Below, piece after piece: positions 32,630 through 45,746 of a DNA stretch of 64,000 bases (its first letter is position 1; each line of letters opens with the position of its first letter). The translations under genes were made by a program, and so were the position numbers. The notes beneath the pieces are model-generated. The model searched no databases, was not told the DNA's origin, and saw nothing but the letters and a program-made list of their open reading frames with translations. Source of the stretch: Norana najaformis (taxonomy: Eukaryota; Annelida; Clitellata; Crassiclitellata; Hormogastridae); the NCBI GenBank assembly GCA_964023275.1, contig OZ029914.1:12258341-12322340 (forward strand). Reading direction: 5' to 3'.

Positions 32630-35000
32630 AATTACACCGTCATGAGGTAGGGTATTAAATCCTATGAACCTATCTGTTTGAATATAATGTCAGACATTGC
32701 TTTTTAGCACATTTTAAAGTACATAATGTCTGGTAATTAATCGATCATGTTGCCAGAACATTACCAGTAATACATGTAGTCTTGGGTGTATGTATGTATA
32801 TATCCAAGCACTTTTATAGCGCATTTTAAGAACCTCACAAAGGGGCTACGGTATGGCTATCTAGAAGTTCCCAAAAGATACGTCTTAAAACGTGTCAAGA
32901 ATGTTTTCTGAGCTGTCCGCAAGAAAATGACACACTTCAGACCCTTCTTTCCTTCTTGTCCGCATTTGGAATTACCCTCCCCATCTCCCTTTACAGATTT
33001 CTACACTTCAGCTGAGTTTGAAGGCCTAGATTAGACTACTTGTTGATTGTGCAGGGCCAACTGTGCTCCTGGGTGGGGTATTTTGATACTACCGCATTCA
33101 GGAAATAGACTGTAATTAGATCCAATGCAGTACAGAGTGTGCCCTGTATGACTGAAGTTTTGTGATTAAGGCAAAGGCTATACGGATATAGCTATATACT
33201 AATGATGCAAACTTCCTCATTGGGCATAACCGTCCTTCCCTTTTCCGCTTTTGTTATCTCCTTTCTCTTTTCTCCATGCTCTGCCCATAGCTATATGACA
33301 TGCTAACAAATGCATTTAGTTATTTACTTAATCATTGCGGACATCCGTAATGGACGTCATAATAATGCCTGGTAATCAGCACTGTTGCTAGAACATCCAT
33401 GGTCTTGCTGCAGAGGACAGTGACTGAGGCTTACAGTGACGACGTGCATCTGCTTGTCTTGGTGAGTGTAACTTCTGATGATTGAAGGATGACACATGTA
33501 AGTTATGCAAAATATTTTGCTGATTATATTATTTCTTATCAGATTTCATTTTTCATTTTTATGTCCATGATCCTTAGAACAGAAAATGTAAAAACTCTGG
33601 TCATTAGATGGAACTTTAAAAATTGATAGATGTATATTTCGAAAGTCTTTGTTAATGGTAATATAATTGCCGGTAAAGATTTTTGTAATATGATTTATAG
33701 CCACCAAGGCCTGTTTAGACTAATCTATCCTGATGCATTACCACCAAGAGAAGGGTGTTGAGCAGAAGCGTGGGGCAACCGGTGAAGGAAGGCTAAAGAA
33801 GCCAAATGAAAATGCAAATTTTGATAGAAAAGATTAACAGTTGCTTAATTTTAGACCAGTTTTAAGCAGCATAATGTAACAGAGCATTTTTTAACAGCCA
33901 TTTGCTGTGGTTGTGATGTCTTGATAATGAACTGCCAGTTTCCAGTGGGATGACTTGATAAAAAGTATAAACTCAACGATGAAAGGATGGCGTGTCGTCA
34001 ATTGCTTTGTGGTTCATTATGAGAAACTGTTTGATATTTGTTGAAGTTTTATTTTAATTTGTTGTTCACTTTTTTGATTTGGATTTCAGTGGCTTGTTGG
34101 AGATTGTTTTCTGTGTCATTGTTCCGTTTTTTCTTGTTTCCAAAATTTTCTAAATAGTTTAAGCAATTCTCTATTGGTTCAAAAAATTTCCTATATGAGT
34201 CATTAAAACACTGACACAAATGTGTAACATCTTTGCCCTGAACATCACCTAATCATGATTATATATTCTTGAATGTGTTGAATAGTTTTAAATTGCAACC
34301 AGTTTTCTCCTACCAAGTTTTCTATAGACACGGATCTTTCTGAGCTAATACATGATGTCAGCAATAATCAATTCAATACAGATGGGGAATCTTGCGCTTA
34401 TTGCAAAGCAGTCTGTTTTTCGAAATTATGATGTCTTACTGTCACTTGTAATTCAAGGTATTGAGTAATATAAGATGAATGTAAAGAAAATGTAAAGAAC
34501 ACAAAACTCGTCACTGCATGAAAATTTATAGGTGGTTTCAGTGGAGTGTTTGTTGATCTATTGGACTGTAGGATTACATTGATCACAAATTAATATCTCG
34601 TGGAATGTTGTCCAGAGCACAACCCTGAAAACTGAATAACTTGGGTACTTTGCATCAACCGTGTGAGGCTTGATCTCACAGCTGTGTAATATTCATTAAT
34701 TAGTCATTCAACAAATTATAATCAGTCAATTAATTTTGAACAAATTGACAAATCGTTAAAAATTTAACTTTTAAAGTAAAGTTTTAGAACATTATATCGT
34801 TCTGAGAACAGTTTGCTAACAGTGCATATGCTGGAAAATTAAATATCAATTAACTATTAGAAAATTCCGGGTTAGTTTAGTTAGTTTAGATAACGGAGAT
34901 AACAAAATCATGGTCCGGTTTTAAATCAACGCGCGTTGTGTTAATCGTTACAAATTTCAGTTCAAAAATTATTATGCTAACTGAATATAATAATAGACGT
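32630..35000. repeat. Long interspersed repeat, copy A
   Basis: This is the first of three same-direction copies. Landmarks: GTCAGACATTGCTT, CATTGCGGA(C/T)ATCC, GTGAGTGTAACTT, GATTGAAGGATGACACA, CAAAGCAGTCTG and AACAGTTTGCTAACAGTGCATA. No coding capacity is seen. The site equivalent to the transposon insertion point of copy D lies intact at 34397-34411. Confidence 0.7.
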
Positions 35001-35439
35001 TTCGACGCATGACAGATAAACCTCTGTTGCCCAAGAGCTTCGATCACCCTATGCAGTACCCATCTCCTTTTTATATAAACTGGTAGGAATATGTTGCAAA
35101 TGACATGCGAACAGTATCTCAGTATCTCTAGGACTACATATCGTGTGTAAGATATTCGTGAAATTGAATCTAAACGTCTGAATTTATATATATAGCAAAT
35201 GACATGTCAAGACAATAAAGCTTATAGCTTACACCCGACAAATTCATTGAAAATGAGCAGGGCCGAGGCTATACGGTCGCTATAGGAAAACATGTATGCC
35301 TAATCATGCTTTAAATGGGTAACAAAGACGCTTGCAAAAGTGTGAACCTAGATGGCCTAGCTGTTAACTCTAAATAAAATTAGAGAATGAAAGAGGGTTG
35401 ACTACGGCAATCATAATCTCGAAAATATCTAAATGGCGC

Positions 35440-35880
35440 TATATTAAAGCTAAGCGCAGGACACCAGTTTATTCACGAGCGCTCCGTCATGTCAGCGGGA
35501 TGTCCAAAGATGTCATAGGAAGACCATTGTTTGGATGCCAGAAGACCACGGAGAGAAAGAGACAGAGGAGCTGTTAGGGTGGGTTTTGTTTAGATTGGGA
35601 TGGATAAGGGTAAGATTTGAATGAAAAGCCTGAGGTATAAATGAAAAAGGGCTTGATATACATGATGGTGGGTGAACGACGGAAGGGATACAGGGACGGA
35701 GAATATGCTAGTTCATGGATTATTATAGAGTGGAGATGCAGTGTGGTATATGGATCAGTAAGAGAACTCAAAATTAAGAAGAGTAGTTACTGGGGGTCAG
35801 TCAAGAGTGAGGAAAGAGGATGAACGGGTAGAACAGGGTGAGTGGATTATAAAGAGCTTGTAAAGATAAATAGGTTGAGA
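35440..35880 (-). mobile_element. CR1/L2-type LINE 3' end, minus strand
   Basis: The reverse complement resembles the LINE tails at 24105 and 49200. It interrupts the junction between repeat copies A and B. Confidence 0.55.
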
Positions 35881-35969
35881 GCATTGCAGAGAGTTAGAGG
35901 TCGAGTGGCAGCTTTGAATCTAGTGCGTTTGGGTGTTTCGGCCAGTGGAATGATAGGAATGATATGGTG

Positions 35970-38300
35970 ATGATTGGGTGTCCGCATTGGACATAACCTT
36001 TTTCCCCTTGCCCGCATTTGTCGGCTTTTCGGTGAACCCTCGCTCTCTTTCTCTTTGCTCCGCCGGCAGATATATGACATGTTAACAACTGCATTACTTA
36101 TTTACTTACTCATTGCGGATATCCTTAACTAAATACATAATAATAGCAGGAACCGGGCAATGTTGACAGAGGAGGACTTGCAGACTGTGACTGGGGCTTA
36201 CAGTAACGTCGTGTAGGCCTATCTGCTTGTATTGGTGAGTGTAACTTTTAATGATTGAAGGATGACACAAGTAGGTTATGAAAAAGATTTTGTTTTTTAT
36301 ATTATGTCTTAGCAGATTTCAATTCTCTGTCTATGGTCTCTAGAACAGAAATGTAAATACTCTGGTCATTATATGGAGCTTTAAATATTGATATATGTAT
36401 ATTTGGAAGTCTTTCTACAGATTTTAATGGTAATATAATTGTTTGGTAAGGATTTTTGTAATGTCTTAGACTTAGAGGAACCATGGTCGGTTATCCTAAT
36501 CTATCCTAATGCATTTCCACCATGAGAAGGATGTTGAGCAGAAGATTTGGGCAAATTGTGAAGGAAGACTAAAGAAACCAAGTGAAAATGCAAAGTTTGA
36601 TAAAAACAGATTAACAGTTGTTTAAAATTTAGACCATTTTTACGCAGCATAATGTAACAGAGCATTTTTGCCAGCCATTTGCAATAAAATGAACTGCCAG
36701 TTTCCAGTGACACGACTTGATACAAAGTAGAAACTCAACTATGAATGGTTGGCGTTTAGTCAATTGCTTTGAATGTTAATCAAGTCGTACATTATTAGAA
36801 ACTAATTGATATTTGTTGAGGTATGTTTTTATTTGTTGTTCACAATTTTGATTTGGATTTCAGTGGCTTGTTAGAGATTGTTTTCTCTGTCAATGTTCCG
36901 TTGGTTTCTTGTTTTCAAAATTTTTAAAATAGTTTAAGCATTTCTGTTCTGTTTGAAAAGAAATTTCCTGCATGATTCAATAAAAAACTGACAGAAATAT
37001 GCGTCAGCTTTGCTCTTAATATCACCACACCATGCTTAGCTGTTGTAGAAAGTGCAATAGTTTTATGCTGCAACCGAGTTTTCTGCACACACAAATCTTT
37101 CTGTGTCATATGATGCCGGCAAACAACTCAATACAAAATGAAAAAATCTTACCCTTATTACATAGCAGTCTGTTTTTCGAAATTATGCTGTTTTCGGTAT
37201 CACTTTTATTTCAAGGTATTGAGTAATATAAGACGAATGTAAAGAAAATATAAAGAACACATAACTGGTCACTGCATGAACATTTAAAAGGGTTTGCAGT
37301 AGAGTGGTTGTAGATCTATGTATTACTTTGATCACAAATGTTTTTGCAATGTTGTCCTGAGCACAACCCAAACATTGGAAAGCTAGGGTACTTTTGCATC
37401 AGTCACTTAGGTGTGTGTATGACAATAAACAATGTGACTAAACTTTCCTGATCTTTTATCATGGCTGGAGGTAGAATTTTCTGGTCTGCTGCCGACCCCC
37501 AATTAACTATGGCAAATGCAGATCTATTACCGGAACACTGAAAGGCTATATTTCACGTGTCAGTAGCGATTCAGTCGTAACTGGTGTTTGAAGTGGAATT
37601 CACGACGATTAAAGTTTTTAATCGATTGACAGCCATTATTAATCAATCGATTAGGCCTAATTCTACAGACTGACAATTCGTTAAAATGCTACTTTTTAAA
37701 GTCAAGTTTTAAAACATTATATCGTTCTGAAAATAGTTTGCTAACAGTGCATACCCCGGAAAATTAAGTTTGAAATAGCTATTAGTAGGCCTAAGTTGCA
37801 GATTATCGTCAGTTTTGCGAGTCTCTGGTTACGGGTCAGAATGGGTAAGGCGGACCCGTACCAGTCTCGCAGATAACACATGCTTAGCTACAAGTTCCTG
37901 TAGCAGTCACTCACGTTTTGTTAATCGTTACAAATTGCAGTCGAAATATTATTAAATAGACTATATAATAATAAGCGTTTAGACAAATAACCCTCAAATC
38001 GTCTGTTACCCAAGAGTTTCGATAAACCTACTATTTGGCCTAGGTGGCTATAGGCCTACAGTCCGTATTGCAATATTTAATCCTTTCACAGATCACTCGA
38101 TCTACATCTCCTGTATTCATATTAATTGCTAAAAATATTTTGCAAATGAAACACAAACAGTGTCTCTATGTCAAAACATCGTGTGTAAGATAATCGTGAA
38201 AATGACCAAAAGCCTGAATTTATATGGCAAATGACGTGACAAGACTGTAAAAATGAAAAGTTACAGCCAACACCCGAAAAATTCATTGAAAAATTAACAG
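35970..38300. repeat. Long interspersed repeat, copy B
   Basis: Aligns with copies A and C across the same landmarks. An intact site equivalent to the transposon insertion point lies at 37156-37168. Confidence 0.7.
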
Positions 38301-38660
38301 GATCGCATTAACCGACTGCAATCTACATTGAACGCTGCGACCTGGCTGATTGAAGGTATAGACCTATCTAAGTTTGGGCATATAAGCAGCTTCTTGCGGG
38401 ATAAACTCATTTAATGCATTGTCCTACACGAAATCGTCCTGGAGGCTGTGCTCCATTGTATTTTAGGAAGCTATATGTCTCGATCTACTCCATCCCTGAC
38501 TGCATATCCCTTCTTTATTATGCGCTAGGTGATCGGGTTGTTCCACCTGTCTGAACTTCCACGTTGTGCTATAGACTCTTCGCTGTAATAGGTACAACTT
38601 TCTAGAATAAGTTGAATAGCAACCAATAATGTGAGCGTGATATTTACGATGATGACACAG
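38300..38660 (+). pseudogene. LINE 3' remnant
   Basis: Aligns with 42940-43740. A LINE C-terminal reading with GCTGTGCTCCATTGTATTTT and TGATCGGGTTGTTCCAC is broken by stops. The place matching the mariner insertion at 43025 is empty here near 38374-38390. Confidence 0.5.
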
Positions 38661-39174
38661 CATGGATTTAGCGCGTTTGCATTGAAGTTTACGTGCGTGC
38701 CAATGAGCATCAGGTTGTTTAGTTGTCTGCTATTGGGTGGTGGCGCTGGGCGCAGGCGCATCAGCAATAATGTATTTTACGGGCGCTGGCGCCGGAAAAC
38801 ATCAAGCTTAAGTTGTGGTGAGTCAATAGTTTTTTTTGACAAAAACCAAGTGGGTCTTTGGAAGAAACCACGATTGCGCAATAGCAGGAGGACCGGTCTA
38901 AACCAGTCTGAACGGGTCTGCTTTCTTCATAAGAAAAAGCCTATAAAAGGCGGTCGCAAAGGTCTTGTTTAGAGAGTGTGAAAATTTTATAGCAATAGTC
39001 TGTCGTGTGCTAGGTTGAGAGTTTTAGTTAGACTACAAATGTCACGGACAAATTTGTGTGTTAGAACTGTGCATTCGACGCCAGAAGTACTGTTGTGATT
39101 TAACTGTTTTTTCTTAATTATAATCACGAAAATCAAAAGCTGTATGGCTTTTTTGATTTAACGCTACGCTTCTT

Positions 39175-39540
39175 CTTCTTCTTCTTCGTCGTCGTCTTCT
39201 TCTTCTTCTGGTTTTTTGCCCTCAGGTAGGTTCAAACTGCGATGACGCCACTCCTGTCGGTGCTGAGCTTCTTCTTCGTTCAACCTGCTGTATCCGTCCG
39301 TTATCATCCAATCCAGCAGCATCTGTCTGGGTCTTCCTCTTGTCCTCCCCCTCCATTCTTCCCTCAATGACGGTTCTCAAGAGTGAGTTCCCTCTCAGTA
39401 TGTGACCAATCCATTTTTGCTGTCGACTCTTTGTTGTAGCTATCGTAGATCTTTCTTCCCCAACACTTTTCAGCACCTCCTCGTTTGTTTTGTGCTCCAT
39501 CCAACTAACTTTTTCCTGCGCCAAATCCACATTTCGAAGG
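39175..39540 (-). pseudogene. RTE-type LINE C-terminal remnant
   Basis: The minus strand encodes SWMEHKTNEEVLKSVGEER, then RQQKWIGHILRGNSLLRTVI and EGRMEG, the usual C-terminus of RTE-like reverse transcriptases. It is followed by a CTT/CGT-rich tract (39173-39212), probably grown from the tail. Confidence 0.8.
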
Positions 39541-39679
39541 CCTCTAATCCCTTGATGTCCTCCTTTCTCATGATCAATGTTTCAGATCCATACAGCTATT
39601 TTAAATACGTGTGGGTTTAGTATTGAGTTTAGAAAGGCCAAAATCTTAATATTGTTTGAATGGGCAAACCTAATGACAT

Positions 39680-42170
39680 TGACGCGAGTTAGGGCATAAA
39701 TTCCTACGCACCTATCTCATTGGATATAAAGTCAGACATTGCTTGTAAGCATGCTTTAAATACATAATGCCTGGCAACTAACCATGTTGCCGGAACCTTA
39801 ATAGTCTTGGAGGAGTCCATAAAAGACGTCCCCAAGAAAATTACGTACTTTGGACCCCTTTTTCTCCCTGTCGGCGCATTCGGCATTACCTCCCCATCTC
39901 TTTTTGCCGACGTCTGCACTTCAGTGGAGTACGAATAGATTAGGCTACCCTATTGATTTTGCAGGGCTAACTGTGCTGTCGGGTGAGGTATTTTGATACT
40001 GCCACATTCAGTAAAGGGACTAATTATATTCAATGCAATGCACACTGTCTGCTGTTTGACGGAAGTTGGTGTTTAAGGCAAAGGTTATAGGGTAACTGTT
40101 TGTACGTAATTTAGGTGCAGACTTCCGCATTGGGCATAACCTTCCTCCCTGTGTCCGCATTTGTCTGCTTGTTTGGTGACCCCTCTCTCTCTCTCTCCTT
40201 TCTCCCTGCTCAGTCGAAAGATATATGGCATGTTAAAAATGCATTACTTATTTATATTGTCATTGCGGATATCCTTAATTAAATAACCACATGTCCGCTT
40301 TTGTTATCTTTTTTGGTGACCCCTCTCTACTATCTCCTCTCCCCTTGCTCATCCGACTGACATATGGTATGCTAACAAATTCATTTAGTTATTTACTTAG
40401 ACATTGCGGATATCCTTTTAATGGACGACCGCTAAGTACATAATAATGCCTTGTAATCAGCACTGTTGACAGAAGCTTCGTGGTCTTGCATCAGGGTTCT
40501 GACTGAGGCTTACAGTGAAATTGTGTATCTGTTGATCTTGATGAGTGAAAGTTTTGATTGTTGAAGGATGACACAAGTTGCTTATGCTAAAGATTTTGTT
40601 GTTTATATGATATCTTAGCAGATTTCATTTTTGCACAAAGTTTCTACAGCAGAAATCATAACAACTCTGGTCATTAGATGGAAACCTAAAAAATCGATAG
40701 ATGCATATTTCGAAATTCTTTGTTACAGATTTTGATGATAATATAATTTCTGGTAAGCATTTTTGTAATATGACTTAGAGGAAAGTTGTTTGGTTGTCCT
40801 AATCTCAGAGGCATCACATGTTTTGGAACAGAAGATTGGGGCAGATAATGAAGGAAGGCTAAAGATACCGAATGGAAATGCAAAAGTTGATAGAAAAGAT
40901 TAAAAGTTGTTTAGTTTTAGACCATTTTAAGCAGCATATAACAGAATATTTGGCCATCTTCTACGGTTGTAACTTTTTGATAAGGAACTGCAAGTTTCCA
41001 ATGGCAGGACAGGATTCAAAGTATAAACCCAGCTATGTATGGATGACGTTTCGTCAAGCGCTTGCATGTTACGTCAAGTGGTTCGTTGCGAGAAACTGTT
41101 TGATATTTGTTGAAGTTTTTTTTATTTTTCGTTCACTATTTTGATTTTGATTTTAGTGGCGTTGATTGTTTTCTTTCTCGTTGTTCCGTTGGTTTCTTGT
41201 TTTAAAATTTTAAAAACTATTTTAAGCACTTCTCTGTCGTTTGGAAAGAAATTTCCTGTAGAGTCATTAAAAAACTGACATAGATATGTATCAGCCTTGC
41301 TCTTAGCATAACCTACACATGATTAGCTGTTCTTGAAAATGCAATATAGTATTTGCGTTGCAACCAATTTTCTCCCACTGAGTTTTTTTCTGCAAACACA
41401 CACAAATCTCTCTGGGCTAATATATTGTGTCAGCAACAACTCAATACTGCATGGAAAATCTTGTGCTTATCACAAAGCAGTCAGTTTTAAGGAATTATGT
41501 TGTTTTCAATTTCACTTGTATTTCAAGATTCTAGTTACTGTAAAACGGATGTAACGGTAATGTAAAGAACACAAACCTCGTCACTGCATGAACAGTTAAA
41601 GGGGTTGCAGTGGAGTGTTTGTAGACCTGTAGGACTGTAGATCTACATTGATCACGTGTGCAATGATGGGGTCTCGAGACTGAGGTCTTGGTCTCGAGAC
41701 AAATTTGACACAAAAAATGTGGTCTTGGTATTAGTCTCGAATATGCCGGTCTTGGCCCTTGCTTTAGTCTTAACAATGGTCTTGGTCTTAAACCTTGTGG
41801 TCTTGGTCTCTAACAATGTAGTCTAGTTCTTGGTATCTTACCATGTAATCTTGGTCTTGGAATCTTAGTCTTGCTTACAACACTGCAGCTGTCTTGTACA
41901 ATTTTATAATTAGCGCAACATGAAAACTTTGAAAAACTTAGGTTACGTTCGCATCAGCCGTTTTAAGTTTGGTCTTATAGCTGTGCATTATTCACCCTTG
42001 AGTGTTGACACAAGGATAAATAATGGGACTGAACTTTCCGGATTGCTTTATCACGGCCGTAGTTAGACTTTTCAAGTCGGGTTTCGACTCCCAATTAACT
42101 ATGGCAAATCCAGCCCTCTTACCAAGACACTGGTAAGCTATAATTAGCATGCCAGCAGTCTTATAGATTA
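39680..42170. repeat. Long interspersed repeat, copy C
   Basis: Aligns with copies A, B and D. It has an internal duplication of about 130 bp (40125-40260 and 40285-40400) and the GGTCTTG tract at 41665-41885. The empty equivalent of the transposon site lies at 41466-41482. Confidence 0.7.
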
Positions 42171-42249
42171 GAGAAAGAACTTTCAAATTAACGAATTTGA
42201 GTGTTTTCAGTCAGTGGAGTGATCGGAGTGATAGTCTATAGGCCTAGTC

Positions 42250-42860
42250 ATGCTTGGCTGTCCAAGTGACTTTTTAAATCTTATCTGGTAGACCGAGAAC
42301 AACAAATTCAGTTTTGACAGCGTTAAGACACAGGAGCTTAGAGGAATGTGTTTTGAGATTTAATTGACAGAAACGGATAAAGAAAAAGTGCTTTGAGAGA
42401 AGGATGTGAAGAGTTGAGTGTCATCAGCATGAAGATGATGGTCGACCGAAGAGGATTCTATGAGGCGGCTCAACGGCATAACGTACAAAATAGAGAAATG
42501 TTCAAAGGACGTAACCTTCAGGCGCATCACAAGAGAGTTGAAGAGGTTGCAAACAATGACCTGCAGCTTTTGCAGAAAAGGAGGAGAAGATAAGTAAGAC
42601 CAAAAGCAAAGAAAGCAGTATCAGATATGTCAAACCAGGAGAATAGTCGCTGAAGAATTAAGTCATGATCGGTAGTGTCAAAAGCAGCATAAATTTTGAG
42701 AAGACAGAGGCAAGATACTTGCTGATGACTAATGGCAGAGACTAGATTTTTGGATAGAGAGACAAGCAGATTTTCAGTGGAATGATGTTTAGTAAATCCA
42801 GATTGGTATGGAATAAGAAGTTAGAAGAGTTATCCGGGCAACAACAATGCGTTCAGGTAG
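42250..42860 (-). pseudogene. L2-type LINE reverse-transcriptase fragment
   Basis: The minus strand reads SGFTKHHSTENLLVSL, then YAAFDTTDHDLILQRLFSWF, then a loop with stops. This is the central palm of an L2/CR1 reverse transcriptase. It is broken. Confidence 0.7.
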
Positions 42861-43024
42861 CTCAGATAAACAATAAAAATTGGAGACAGGACAGTAAGTA
42901 GAGAGGTTTCTGTGTAAAAATTTGCAGTGCTAATTATGCAGCTCTAACTTATTCCTACATTAGCCAACTGTAATCTACATTAAACGCTGCGGCTCGGTAG
43001 AGGTATAACTAAGTTTGGGCTATA

Positions 43025-43445
43025 CATTGTGTCCGGAAAAATTCCAAGGCTTTACGGTAAATATGAAAATAATTAGTAAACATTAATCGATTTTTAAAAT
43101 TCCAAAAACAGTTTAATCCTGAAATATTATTGAACTATAATTTATGTTCAAAATGTCCGCCATTGGCTTCAACGCAAGCTTCGAGACGTACACGCCACTG
43201 AATAACAGCAGCATCGACGACCAGTTGATCAAGTTCATCCCAAGCATTAACAATTTGCTCGCGGAGTTCTTCGATGTTTCTGACCTTTGTCTTGTATACT
43301 TTCTCCTGCATTATTCCCCAAATTTTATAATCAACAGGATTTAATTCCGGACTGTTTGGAGGTTTTTAAATTTTTAAATTGATTATTATCTACTATAGTT
43401 TTTTCATTCATATTTTAGAGCCTTGGAATTTTTCCGGACACAGTG
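43025..43445 (-). mobile_element. Internally deleted mariner-type element
   Basis: Inverted ends, CA(T/C)TGTGTCCGG and AAAATTCCAAGGCT at left and inverted at right, over about 28 bp. It is flanked by TA (43023-43024 and 43446-43447). A related LINE tail near 38380 lacks the insert. The element is 421 bp, about a third of a full mariner, and has lost the front and middle of the transposase. Confidence 0.88.
43135..43363 (-). pseudogene. Mariner transposase C-terminal remnant
   Basis: An open frame on the minus strand begins at the NSPELNPVDYKIWG motif (third catalytic Asp in VDY) and runs through MQEKVYKTKV to GGHFEHKL and a stop. This is the usual end of a DDD-type mariner transposase. The first two catalytic Asp are deleted. 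Confidence 0.88.
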
Positions 43446-43447
43446 TA

Positions 43448-43740
43448 CTTGTAAGCCACTTCTTGGGATAGAAACGGTACTGGCCACCGATGCAAAAAGG
43501 GGTTTGAGTTTAAGATCATAATGTTTATACGAAATTGTCTTGAAGGCTATGCTCCTTTGTATCTTAGGGAGCTACGTGTCTCAATCTCATCCGTCCCTTC
43601 GTAATGATGTGCAAAGTGATTGGGTTGTCCCACTGATCTAAACTTCCACGGTGCACTACTGACGCTTCACTGTGATAGAATATGTTGAATATCAACCCAT
43701 AGTGTGACTTTTTCCATGATGACTCAGCATGGATTAGACC
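43448..43740 (+). pseudogene. LINE 3' remnant to the right of the mariner
   Basis: Continuation of the LINE tail split by the mariner. A FKIIMFIRNCLEGYAPLYL-like reading near 43515-43575 matches 38400-38480. Confidence 0.55.
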
Positions 43741-44682
43741 AGATATATTATACCTGGTTATCAGCGCGTCCGGATTCTTATGCAGGCCTACCTGAATTAC
43801 AGAGCGAAGACCCAGCTGGACTAATGTGATCTATTATACATTTTTCCTTAACCTGGTAACAGTAAATTAGTTCCTAATATTATATTAATATCGTTATTAA
43901 ACACCAACTAATACAATACAATCCTTCGCAGACTGATGTACAAAGATTCAACAGAAAAATCATACGCTGGTGGACGATTTAAAACAAGGATGCAAGCGGA
44001 GCGATCGAAATACTGAGGTTGGAAATTCAACACACATCTACGGTGGCGCGTGACGGCTGCTTTTTTCAGAGGACAAGCTCGGTCAGTGATCATCGATTCG
44101 GTCAGAGTCATCGGAAGATCCCGTCGCCTAAAACAAGAAGAACATACGCGAAAGAACTCAACGTCTACTTGGAGCAGCCAACGAAGAGTAGATTCGGTAC
44201 AGAAGACAGATGAAAATACGAGTAAGCCTACTGTATTTTATGAATATTTTAAGAAACCGATTATCATTGGCACTAAAGTGTTCTTCAGGGGTACTGTGTA
44301 AAGAAGTGATTTCTGCTTACGCTGTAACACTATATAGTTCTTTAAAAGGTTACTGAAATTAGTAAGTAAGACGGAGCGACTTTTGGCAGCAAAACAGGCA
44401 GGGATTCAAAGGGAGATCCAGAGGTCAATGCGGTTCAGCCCATTTGATTTTTAGGAAACGCACTGGACTCACTGAGTTTTCCCAAATGAATTATTTTGGG
44501 CGAAGGTTGCTAAACTGAGCCATGCCATCTTTACCGGTGGGGACCAAGGATTTCAAATCCAAGGAACGAAGCAGTAAGCTGGCAGGATGTTATCACGCAC
44601 ACAACTGTATCTGGGCTGGAATCTCAACATCCTGTTCAGTGGTTCTTGAGGGCTAAACAATTGATGTCGTTATGAACCCATA
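43741..44682. other. Intergenic DNA with one unassigned open stretch
   Basis: Around 44019-44301 two overlapping plus-strand frames of 64-83 codons are rich in Arg/Lys and less AT-rich. I recognise no family. Otherwise nothing is seen. Confidence 0.3.
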
Positions 44683-45132
44683 TTATGCCACCAAGTCAGA
44701 GCCTAACCGGCTTCGTAATCCGTGTGCGCCATTCTCTGCAACTAGAGCCCCACGGGGACATTCATGGGGATCACACAGGTTAACTTCGAGTAGAAAAACA
44801 GTTGCTATTTGAACAGCCTCATCATTACATGTAAGCTTTAGACCACAAGAGCTGATTGGCAAGGCCAAAGCCAGTTGCCTGTCTGTTGTGAAGCGAGTGC
44901 CATAACCCGAGCTCGTTGATGATCTGATGTCAATTTGGATTGCTGGTTTGCTAAAACGCTTCGAATTATGTTGCGTTCTCAAGCAGACTATTTGTGAGCC
45001 AGGGTTAGTTCTGGGTACGCTGGGTCTAACATGAAGACCAGGCAGATGCCAAAGCGCAATCTGGAGCAGTGAAAAGGGAAAAGAATCTGGTGAAACTAAG
45101 AATCGGAGATGCCGAACGTTCAGTAGTGACAC
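44683..45132 (-). CDS. Unassigned 149-codon open frame
   Basis: The longest uninterrupted frame in this part, minus strand, no domain recognised. The piece CAGGCAGATGCCAAAGCGCA near 45040 is echoed near 49535 (GGGCAGATGCCAGAGCGCA), so this is more likely part of a repeated element than a host gene. Just beyond it, 45140-45200 is a LINE 3' end on the minus strand. Confidence 0.25.
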   Translation of the reverse strand: MSLLNVRHLRFLVSPDSFPFSLLQIALWHLPGLHVRPSVPRTNPGSQIVCLRTQHNSKRFSKPAIQIDIRSSTSSGYGTRFTTDRQLALALPISSCGLKLTCNDEAVQIATVFLLEVNLCDPHECPRGALVAENGAHGLRSRLGSDLVA

Positions 45133-45139
45133 TTAAATT

Positions 45140-45380
45140 GAACATCTAATCTAATGACTTCTATAGCACGTTCATCATAAAGCCAAGGCATCAATCGATG
45201 GTCGGAAAAATCATACCGAGATCATACCGAGGATACAAAGAAGAGAAATCCACTCGTCAAGGGGTCATCGACCTTAGCCTTCTGACTGCCTGCCTGCCTG
45301 ACTCTTGGAAATTGACCCGGAACCGAAAACTTCTTGCTTATCGATTTTTTCTGATAAGCTGGTTTCCGCCAGTAGCGGAT
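45140..45380. repeat. LINE tail pieces
   Basis: The reverse complement of 45145-45200 matches the L2 tail ending AGAAGTCATTAGATTAGAT (compare 62150-62186). 45285-45370 on plus resembles the CR1/L2 tail segment seen at 49370. Confidence 0.5.
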
Positions 45381-45746
45381 CCAGGTTTATAGAGGGACAA
45401 ATGGGCGGCTCGGACCAAGCCCCAGTGGGTTCAGAGGAAAGCCGATGATCAATGGTTAGAGGGGCAAAACCCATTTGAAGCTGAGCACATTTACATAGCT
45501 CATAACTTTAATATATATTATACATATATTAAAATTAATAGCTATATATATGTATAGAGTTCAATGTCTTTGTGGTATTTTTTGTTAAAAAATTGCAGGA
45601 GTCTTTATATAATATTAAATTTCAATAAAACAATTGCACATATCCATTTTTCTACAGACTAGAGATTATTTTTAAAATCATAACTTTCAGACGCCGCAAA
45701 ATTCTATAATTTTTGTATTGAACAAAATATGTGTAATATTATATTA

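Noticed and set aside
38631..38972. 113-codon plus-strand frame rich in Arg and Gly
   Set aside because: Starts inside a LINE tail relic and has no recognisable domain; likely chance.
45182..45482. Small host gene near 45200-45480
   Set aside because: The frames fall on LINE tail pieces and a CAGTAGCGGATCCAGG end resembling the hAT MITE ends; no coherent protein.
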